Shown piece after piece: positions 55,380 to 64,000 of a DNA stretch of 64,000 bases (position 1 is the stretch's first letter; the number at the start of each line of letters is the position of its first letter). The translations under genes were made by a program, and so were the position numbers. The notes under the pieces were generated by a model. That model saw nothing but the letters and a program-made list of their open reading frames with translations. It ran no database searches and was not told the origin of the DNA. This stretch comes from Physcomitrium patens. Lineage: Eukaryota; Streptophyta; Bryopsida; Funariales; Funariaceae. The stretch lies in assembly GCF_000002425.4 (NCBI RefSeq), contig NC_037272.1:2102008-2166007 (forward strand), read 5' to 3'.

Positions 55380-56415
55380 ACTTTGCAACAATATCAGTTT
55401 GTCGTCCTTGTCACCCTCGCCATCCTCTTCCTCATCTTTGCCACAACCTTGTCCGTCGAGATTAAAAGATGAGACGGCATTGCCCGACCCACTAACCGAG
55501 GACTCAAAGACCTCGTCCTTTGTAGCTGGAAGCACTAATATATTGTCGCCAAACTTAACCAGTTTGTAAAGCAATTGATCATCAACAATTGAGTTGCTAG
55601 CTACAGTAGAGACCCCGCCGTTCCTGAAGAAACAGACCTTGCATTACTTTCATTCTCTACAGCTTCCAACGTCGCCATTATGGATATATGATGAGTTAAT
55701 CCCGAAATGATACCAACCTTAAATTTATCAACACTTAAATTCAACACAGATAACTGCGTGTAGGTTGGACAAAAATTAGGTCTCCATTTTAAGATGCAAT
55801 GTGCTCTGTCCACAGAGCCGGTGCAGCAAGAACAAAGAAGTTATGATTTGCTACCCATGCTTGAACCTCTTTTCGTTGAAAATGTTTTAACTGTTGGTGG
55901 CCAAAACAGTTGTGCAAAGTTGCTATTGCTGCTTTCTTTGTTTCTATAAGCTTAGGAATAGTATCACCTTTTAAACTACTAAGTATGAGTGTTTTTGAAG
56001 AGCCTCCTTCATATACAACACCTGTGTTCAAAAGTATTTTTTTCATGTTCATGATCTTCTGACACTTGTTCAACATCTCTTCTGGTGAAATATCTGTTGC
56101 TCATGAGAAGTGCTTGAAGCCTCTCCATGCAAAAATATCTTTGCATTCTTGTTGCAGTTCTAATAATTTCTTCAATTCTTTATAATTTTTCTTTCTCTCT
56201 TTAACCTGCATTGATTGATCTTCAATTCTTAGATTCGTTTCATTCATTTGTTTTTCTTCACTAATAGTCCAATTGATGGTGCTTTTGCTTTTGATTGCTT
56301 TTATAGTTGGAGTTGTATCTATTTCTATTGAATCCAGTCTTGCTTTGTAGGAGTGTTCTAAGTACTTAATTGATTTTTTTCCTACCTGGTTCTTACTTCT
56401 TTTTTTTACTTCCAA
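55380..56415 (-). pseudogene. Unrecognised minus-strand open segments upstream of the eEF2 fragment
   Basis: Three separate open stretches: 56101-56415 (Lys/Glu-rich, TINWTISEEKQMNE, coiled-coil-like), 55789-56076 (MKKILLNTGVVYEGGSSK, LSSLKGDTIPKLIETKK, EVQAWVANHNFFVLAAPALW) and about 55380-55620 (QLLYKLVKFGDNILVLPATK, then an acidic DEEEDGEGDKDD run). Composition and residue variety look like real protein, not AT-rich noise. I recognise no family. They could be exons of one broken gene, or further captured pieces like the eEF2 and S23 fragments. Confidence 0.4.
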
Positions 56416-56419
56416 ATTC

Positions 56420-59230
56420 CTCTTAGGTTCTTTATTTTCTTATGTCATTGATTCAATTATGTTGCAATTATAGCTAAAAATTTCTTTTAGTTATGTTAAT
56501 TCAATATCATTTACCAGACATAGTGAAGATAATGCTCAATACATTACTTATTCTTTTGCATTGGTCAAACTTCCTTTCCAATCATAATACTTTATTTGTA
56601 TATATTATTTTGATGGTAGAAGACATGACCTTTTTTATATCCTAATCTTTTTTTTCTCAATTCTTTGAAAAAATAGTTAAGGTATTGTAATGCCAATCTT
56701 ATTTAGACTTTGTTTATTTAAGCCATATTCATTCTAATAGCTTTGGAACACTTATTCTATCTTAATAGCTATCATTGTGATGTTGTAGATGAATCCTCCT
56801 ACTTCTATTTGTAAATCTCAAATGATTCCTATTGATATTATTTTTTTATTGATCAACCTTTTTAATTAAAAAAAGTAATGGTTTAACTTGATTGTAACCT
56901 AAATTGTTACATAAATTATTTGTGATGATATTTAATCTTAAATTTCTATCGAGTAATATATTTTTTTAATATTATTCCTAATTTTAATAGTGATGATAGG
57001 TAATTTTATATTATAATTTTAATATTCAATACTATAAGATTCATATATGCTTGACTTAATTATGCATTCTCGAAGAAACACTTTTACAACTCTTTCTTTT
57101 GTAATACGGGGCTAAATCTAATATTTGGCCTATTGTAATATTTTCTTTTATTTATTAAAATAAATCTCTTACAATCTTCTCAATGCTTATATTTTTTGTC
57201 ATTCCTTTGTCTTCTTTGTTTTGTTTTGTTTTGTTTTGTTTTTTTCCTTAATCTTCTTAAAGCTTTTATTTTCATCTACTATTTCTAGTACATTTGCATC
57301 TAATACTAAAATTTCTCCAAATTCTTTTCGTAGTTGTTTAAATTTTCTAATCATATTTTTATATATCCTTCTTTTACCTTCTCATTCTTTAGATGTTTTA
57401 TTTTCTTAACTCTTCTAAGTCAATCATTTCAAGTTGCTTCTTATGCTTGTCATTATTTTCTTCTTTAGTACTACTAGCACTAATTTATTCTTTTTTCTCA
57501 GTTACAGTCTTTTCTTTTGAGTCCAAGTCATCATACAAATTTTTGGAATCACTATATTTGCTAATACAACATGTTTTATTTATTCTTGTACTTTTCTAGC
57601 TTCTTTTTGATGTTTTAATCATAATTAACAATCAATGGCTATTTAAATGGCAATAATAACATTTAGAAATATATCTTTTTTGAGCTTTATTTGCATATCT
57701 TCTTCTTGGTGAATCTACATATCATTTTTTTTTATATGTTTCTTCATATCTCAGCTTCAACATATCTTCATAGTAGTTTGATCAATTCTCTTTTCTATAT
57801 AGATATCTTTTTTCTCTTTTATAATAATTATTTCTAAGAAGTTCTTTATTACAATAGTATAAGTAATTTGAAGGGCTTTGATTTCTATCTTGTTTCATAT
57901 GTGGATTTTTTGAATAAATTCTCTTTTCTATATATTATTTAATTGTGGTTGTATTTAATTCACTTTCAATCACCTATCTTGATACTGCGAATTATCAATA
58001 TACTCATTGTCAAGGTAAATTTCACTCTTTAATCCAAATTATAAGATGGCTTCAATTAAGGGTTTCTTATAATTAATAATATGAAGTGGAAGTAGCAAGA
58101 ACAAGAATAAATGAAGCACAACACAAAACAAGTGGAACAAGTGCAATTAAGCAATTGTATACTACAAAACTAGTTAAAAGTCTGTTTATTAGATTTTCAC
58201 CTAATAAAAAATAAAAGTAAAAAATAAAAAAATATTTTTAGATAGATAATATTTTTTATCTTTTCAATGATATAAAAAACATGTAAATTTAATTTACTGT
58301 AAATAAATTATGATAGGTTAAAAATAAAAGATAAATAATAAAAAAGTTAAGTGAATAATTTTTATCTCAAAGATAACTTACTTAATAGATCAAGAATTTG
58401 AGCTTCACCAAGACTCACAAGTAGTGTATGAGGATCTCTAAGAGAAGCCACGAGGCCTTAGACTTATCTTATTAACTACTTTCAAGGTGTTACAACCCAT
58501 ATGGGACTTGTGCACCTCCTTTTTTACAAGGACTACACTAGCTGCTGATCCTCCTATTTTCTACTATTAAAACCAACATTTTTGCATTTTTGACTTCATC
58601 ATGGTGTTTAAAAACACCAAATTATCACAAGAACCTTGTGGGGCCTTCAAATCTTACTCCATTTCTTTATAATAGCTCCCAAAGTGATGAAACTTATTTT
58701 TATCAAAGTCTTGAAAATTGCTCTAAATTTTTTAAATAAATTTTAAATAAATTATAAAATGGCTTTATAATGCTAATAAAAATTTAAACTATGATTTCTT
58801 ATCTTAATAATTTTTTATAGTAATAAAATCAATTTAAATCCACTATAAATCCTACTTTCTATATAACTAATCAAAAAGATATGAGGTTCTTTTTCATGCT
58901 TCTTATAACTACTACTTAATATTTATAATTTTTTTATAATTAATTCATATAGATATAAGGCCAATGTAAATACTAATCTTAATAAATAATCTTTAATAAT
59001 CAATAATAAGTAAAAATACTCAACCAACTGAGATAATTGCCTTCAAGACTTATTAAGATTCCATTGTTACTACTAACATTTAATTCTCTATTTATCTAAG
59101 AATTTTTATACTAATCATCATATATTATAATTTTGGTACTTTAAATGAATCATTTTATCCTAAAATAATTAGTGAGTCAAATTGATGACTTACACATATT
59201 AATTTGATGAATGTGAATATTGCAAATGAT
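56420..59230. other. AT-rich DNA with weak minus-strand coding remnants
   Basis: Minus-strand stretches near 57100-57900 are Lys/Glu-rich (SKNLYDDLDSKEKTVTEKKE; EFGEILVLDANVLEIVDE) and include a partial zinc-knuckle-like CYYCHLNSH near 57650, suggesting an old gag-like or other element protein. The stretch 58380-58560 is somewhat GC-richer without a clear frame. No element ends were found. Confidence 0.35.
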
Positions 59231-59234
59231 AAAA

Positions 59235-60250
59235 AAAAATTCATGTGACATTCTAAAAAAACATGTCTTTCATTACTACATTTATAACAAATTACTCTAG
59301 TCTTGAATTATAGAGATTCAAATCTCAATTGGGCTAATTCTTCTTTTAGTTCTTTAATGTCATCTTTGATTATCTTCTTGATCATTTTTTTTTATTTATT
59401 TTTTATCTTTCTTCTTTTCTTCCTCATCAAAATCATCACTTATACTTTCAAAGTTTGAGTCATACAATTCTTTTTTTTCTTTTTTTCTTATATATACTAA
59501 CTTCAATCTTCTTTGTTGATTGTAGAGCTTTGCCTAATATATCTATTGGTAATAAAGCTACATATAAATTACTTCTTTCTTTAATCTATTCAACAACCAT
59601 ATTTTCTTAAACATGTTGCGAGATTAAAAAACAAGTTTATTAATTAATTATATTATTTTTTCAAAGAATTTTTCTATATTTTTATTTTATTCTTTTGCTT
59701 AAAATATAAGACACTATCCATGACTTCTCCATAACTCTTCTTTTCTCTAAATCAAATGATGAATGCATCTTAAAGTTCTTCCTAAGTAATAAAGTGTCAT
59801 ATAAGATACCGAGCATATCATTCAAGAGATTACTTCTTAAGTGTTATTAGAAAAAAACTAACTTATTTTCATTTCTTGTTTCTCTTTCAACTTAATAAAC
59901 ATTATTGAATTCTCTTATACAAATGCTTAGCTCATCCTTGCCTTTGAATTTGGATAACTCAACTTTTGTATCTTTAATAGTGGGTATCATATTGGCTATT
60001 GTTCTTTCTTGTAATAGCATAGATAAATTGTAAGATTGTATTGAAAATTGTCTTTATTTTATGCTTGTAATTAAATAAATTTGAATTGAGATCAATTCCT
60101 TTGAAAATTCTTCTATAATTAAAGGACTTCATTTTTTTTCTTTATTGGTAGTACTTATCAAATTTGTATCATCTTGACTATTAGAGCTTATATTTTCTAT
60201 AAGATTCTTTGATTGAGGTCTTATAGATGAACCTTGTAAACTAAAATAAA
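59235..60250 (-). pseudogene. gag: Retrotransposon Gag remnant of another family
   Basis: On the minus strand, moving left from about 60250: a polar N terminus (SIRPQSKNLIEN), a gag-type core (KVELSKFKGKDELSICIREF, then FREKKSYGEVMDSVLYFKQK) and a perfect C-X2-C-X4-H-X4-C knuckle (CYKCSNERHVFLEC) near 59240-59285. Stops and shifts interrupt it. It is clearly different from families A, B and C. No matching protease or RT was recognised to its left, so the element is probably truncated. Confidence 0.6.
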
Positions 60251-60579
60251 CCCCCATTAATTAGAAGCCTATTCTAATTTCTAATAATTTAATTATCTAA
60301 ATATTCTAACAATTATTGATTAGTGTTTGATTTAACATTTAAGGAATTTAATAACATTCTAGTTGTGAAATAAAATAAACCACCCTAATAGGTGATTTCA
60401 TCTAATTCATAATTACTAATTAATTCATGAGTGATTAAATAACAATTCTTTCTATTTCTTGTTAAGAAAAAGTAATCTCTTTAACAAATTAAATTCACAC
60501 TCAAGCAATCACCTTCTACAATATAAGCCCTACAACAATTCCAAACCACATACTTAAGAGAAAATTGGTTTTTATGATG

Positions 60580-60614
<35 letters not shown>

Positions 60615-60889
60615 AATTTTCTAATAAAAAAATTATCCAATTGGATTTATATAATTCCTCATTTGTGAATGAATTTCCATTCATAAATGATTTTTCATTT
60701 ACAAATAAGAATTTATTCAAATCTTAATTATTCATCCAACTTAATCTAACTTCATCCAAAAAAATTAAATTCATCCATTGTTATTCTCCATCCATTATTG
60801 ATTCAACGTATTTTCACAAGTTCATTAACTAACAAATTTCAATAACAAGTCAAGATTGTCTCAAAATTAATTCCAACTGGGATGTGCAC
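60251..60889. other. AT-rich DNA with (TA)n tract
   Basis: Low-complexity sequence with (TA)n near 60580-60612 and CATCCAAC-type motifs near 60730-60800. No coding signal seen. Confidence 0.5.
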
Positions 60890-61632
60890 TTACAATTGAT
60901 AGAGTGAGTAAAAAGCCCTTCTTGATAGATTTTAGCTTTCTTGATGACCTCAACTGACTCCAATTCGCTTTGATCTCTGGTGATAGGAGTGTTGAGAAGA
61001 TGCTCAGAGCTGCCACAATTGAACTTCTATGATCGTGCTGGAGTAGGCGATGCCATGAATTGAGTAGATTCTATAGTATGATTATGCCTCTTAAATCCAA
61101 TCTTGTAATAAATTCTAAATTCTAAGCACAATTACACTTCCAGCCACCTAAGTTGTTATCAGTGAGCACTAACAGCCTGCTTCAACTAATTTTCTTTGCA
61201 GTATCCAAATGGTGAACCACGGGATCAGTCTGACCCTTGCTTGCTTCTGATTACGCGGAGACCACCTGGATTTGTAACAACCAGCTCCCTACTAGTATCT
61301 ACCGAGGTTCTTGAGAACACACGTCGTACGTATTAAAAGGCTTGTGTCATTCAGCAATCTAGATGTCATGCTAACAAGCTGCAACTATGATTTTGATGAC
61401 TATACTTGCTTTATTGTTGCTGTCCTAAAGTCAATAGTCATCAAGATGGGACCAAAATCCACGGTAGCGAATCCTCAAAGATGCGATGCAAACCAAAAAG
61501 GATACCCACCAAAAGGTTGCCAATCAGTCTCAATGCTCCCATCGCAAGTAATCAACTTGGTCATGAACCAACACACAATCAAATATCGACAATCAACCAT
61601 ACAAAACTGATTACCAACTTTTGGAGTAGATT

Positions 61633-61664
<32 letters not shown>

Positions 61665-62330
61665 GAACGACACTGAACACGCAAGGGTCGTCCAGACTTA
61701 AGAATTGCAATGTTTGCGTTCTTCTCTCTCAAAAATCAATCCAACCTTCCGATCATTCCAAGCTGGTCTACTTCTTTGGTTCAGTAGTTCCACCATCGAC
61801 ATCGCTAGAATTCAAAACTACTACGCCGCTCACACGTAGTTAGTCGCAGCCGTTCTATGCCACAGAACTGTTACTACAACAAGGAACCTCCAAAAAACAC
61901 ATAGGTAGAGAAAAACAAGAAGTAGCCGCATTGCTCTCTCACTTGCAGAGTCGCACCTTAGCAAACCCACTTCCGCAAGAGTACGCCGCACCGCAACCTC
62001 TCACTCAGGAGTAGTAAAAAACAGCAAAGGAAGCCACAAATTGTATTTACGGAGTTCAGGAACGTAGTATCAGGGAAAAAACGTGAAAGAGAGAGCATGG
62101 CAGCTTGTAAAAAAACAGTACCGCCATAACACACGATGTCGTAACAACGTCCTAAGCTCACCGAGCCTCAAATCGTAACATCGAATTACACGAAGCTTCC
62201 AAATCCGTGAGACAGAAAAAAAACAAGAGAGTAGGGGTCCAGGGCAGCCACATCCCTATCAGCAAGAGGCTGCGGCAGATGTAGGTAACCTCTTGCCCTG
62301 GCGATCATTGTCCCCTTCTCTCTATTATTT
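60890..62330. other. GC-balanced non-coding island with internal A tract
   Basis: Composition rises sharply compared with both flanks. A run of about 28 A at 61636-61663 separates a left part (60890-61635) from a right part (61664-62330). Short open frames overlap in several phases without a recognisable protein. The right part ends in an imperfect inverted repeat (CCAGGGC and AAGAGG at 62239-62269 against CCTCTTGCCCTGG at 62289-62301), then CT-rich DNA. It could be a promoter/leader of a gene, non-coding RNA DNA, or a retroposed transcript end. Confidence 0.4.
61636..61663 (+). repeat. Poly(A) tract
   Basis: About 28 consecutive A residues inside the non-coding island. No AATAAA precedes it closely. 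Confidence 0.85.
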
Positions 62331-62687
62331 TATTTTATTTTATTTTTCTCCTTCTTCTCTTTTTCCTTCTCTTTATTTTTTCTATTTCTTTCTAATTCTT
62401 TTTGAACTGACCAAATCAGGTTTACATTTAGTTCTTAATCCAATTAACTTTTAACAGAAAAGTTTACATTTAGTTCTTAATCCAATTTTTATTTAATCAT
62501 CTTAGCTTAATGTGTAATATAGAATTGCTCTATACCATCTTTGTTTATAGTTCTTAAAACTCTTAGTAAAATGGATAAGTTCCATTCAAAAACATCATTC
62601 ATCTTCACTAAGTAAAGTTTGTTGAAGTTATAAGTTTGTCAACTTAATTATTAGAGTTAGCAATATATTCTTAACATGGTCACTAAA

Positions 62688-62935
62688 TGAACATCTAGAT
62701 TTTTACACCTTAAGAATCATATGATATCTCTTCTATGTTTCCACATAGGAACCATTCTTGTATTTGTCTCAAGTCATTGGAGTTTACATCAAAATTGAAA
62801 TCAAAGAATTCAACTTTAAATCTAACTTCAATATCTTTACTTTGAAAATCTTGTCTCGTCTTTTTCAACCTAGTCTTCAAAGCTCTTCCTTTATTGTGTT
62901 GAAAAACCTCTATATCTTCATGAATTTTATCTTAT
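62688..62935. repeat. Dispersed direct repeat, copy 2
   Basis: Aligns with 53690-53935 over about 250 bp with scattered differences and small gaps. A partial extra repeat of its end follows (CTTCATGAACTTT, 62990-63010). Confidence 0.65.
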
Positions 62936-63956
62936 CTTTGTTTACTTCAATCTAGTCTTCAATGCTCTTTCTTCCTTATGTTGAAAATCTTCTATATCTT
63001 CATGAACTTTTTTCCTACAACTCTTACAACTTATTGAAAGATCAAAGTGTATGATGAAATGACATATATGTATATCAAATGTAATCTCTTTATTAATATT
63101 TTTTTATAATTATAATATAACTTTGTGATTATTTATAGTTTTATATAGTGAATTTCTTTTATTAATATTTAAATATTGTAATACTACTTTATTTTTAACT
63201 ACCATAACTATCAAAGGTGGTTTCAACCATCTTATCTTTTTAACACATGGGCAACTAATTTCTCTGTCTTTTCACACTTTTTAAACTTTTTTTTATCCTA
63301 TTTATACTAACTTCTTATAAATTGTTTTTAAACCATGTCTTCTCTTATTTTCTTCTTTTATAATACTTTATTTCTTTCTTCTTTTTATATCTAAAACTTC
63401 TTTATAATATAAAATAATATCTTTATTTTATTAATTAAATAATAAGTTTAATGCCTAAGATTAATACATTGAAAACGCTCTTGGAATCAAAAAATATACA
63501 AAATAAAAGAAAAAGTCTCTTTCAAAAATTAATATGATGTTGAGACAAATGAAGAAGTTCACAACCTTAGAAAAAAAAATATAATATACAAAACAAATGC
63601 CTCCTTTAAAAATCAACATCATATTGAAATAAAATTATAAAAACCCTATTTGTAAAATATGTAAGAAAACCAACAATATCATGAGGAAAATAAAGGAAAG
63701 CTCTCTAATGATTTTTAATACATAAGTACCTTAAGCTACAAAATAAAACACCTCAAAAATCAATAGTATTCTAAAAAATCATAGTTTTTTTCTTGATATT
63801 ATTCATGGAATTAATTGAAAATAAAAATTTAACCAATAACATGCCTCCTGTATTGTAGTGATATCTCATTGATAATATATAATTTATTTTAGAATGTTAT
63901 TAATTATCTTAGTGATATTTCTTTATTTTATCTTAATTTATTTAGATTTTTTTTCT

Positions 63957-64000
<44 letters not shown>
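62936..64000. other. AT-rich right end with repeat module and (TA)n
   Basis: The diffuse repeat module also seen near 49560 and 53440 recurs at about 63470-63830. (TA)n occupies about 63961-63998 and runs to the window edge. No gene seen. Confidence 0.5.

Noticed and set aside
61475..61732. Minus-strand 85-codon frame with a poly-Phe run
   Set aside because: The Phe run is the A tract read in reverse. Its two sides do not form a recognisable protein.

Overview
The window reads as nuclear DNA of a plant. Long AT-rich stretches are filled with nested Ty3/gypsy LTR retrotransposons (chromoviruses), satellite and minisatellite DNA and (TA)n microsatellites, around one GC-rich host gene. LTR form, initiator-Met-type primer sites, chromodomain integrases, intron signals and plant-like eEF2 and ribosomal protein S23 fragments all fit a land plant. 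My guess is a non-seed plant such as a moss, liverwort, lycophyte or fern; this is inference only.

Layout. 1-2848 is an 86-bp satellite array with a higher-order period near 773 bp. 2849-5157 is AT-rich DNA with a nested 33-bp minisatellite. 5158-13169 holds decayed copies of chromovirus family A: a plus-strand piece (D) split by a nearly intact element A1 (5628-11991), then a minus-strand piece (D'). 13170 to about 30395 is a three-tier nest: an old plus-strand element B interrupted by minus-strand element C (17763-29532, ATTTC duplication), itself interrupted by minus-strand A3 (18913-25297). About 30400-38960 holds two copies of another repeat (R), the second split by element A2 (32309-38701, ATTTG duplication, 561-bp LTRs). 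38961-42100 is AT-rich.

About 42100-46500 is a GC-rich island with the only clearly intact host gene, an SPT2-type chromatin protein (CDS 43851-45836) with a probable 5'UTR intron. 46500-53650 shows no supportable gene. 53980-56415 holds minus-strand gene debris: an S23 start, a long broken eEF2 fragment and unrecognised open segments. 56420-60250 holds further minus-strand remnants, including a retrotransposon gag with a zinc knuckle. 60890-62330 is a GC-balanced non-coding island with a long A tract. The right end is AT-rich with dispersed repeats.

The retroelements share a plan: LTR, primer site, gag with CCHC knuckle, then protease, reverse transcriptase, RNase H, integrase and chromodomain. 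Family A has two extra features. Its pol lies in the -1 frame relative to gag, and a conserved reading frame of about 140 codons (here ORF3) lies between pol and the 3' LTR in all three copies. LTRs of B and C contain perfect heat-shock-element-like arrays. Most nonsense changes are C-to-T or G-to-A, as expected for methylated, silenced copies.
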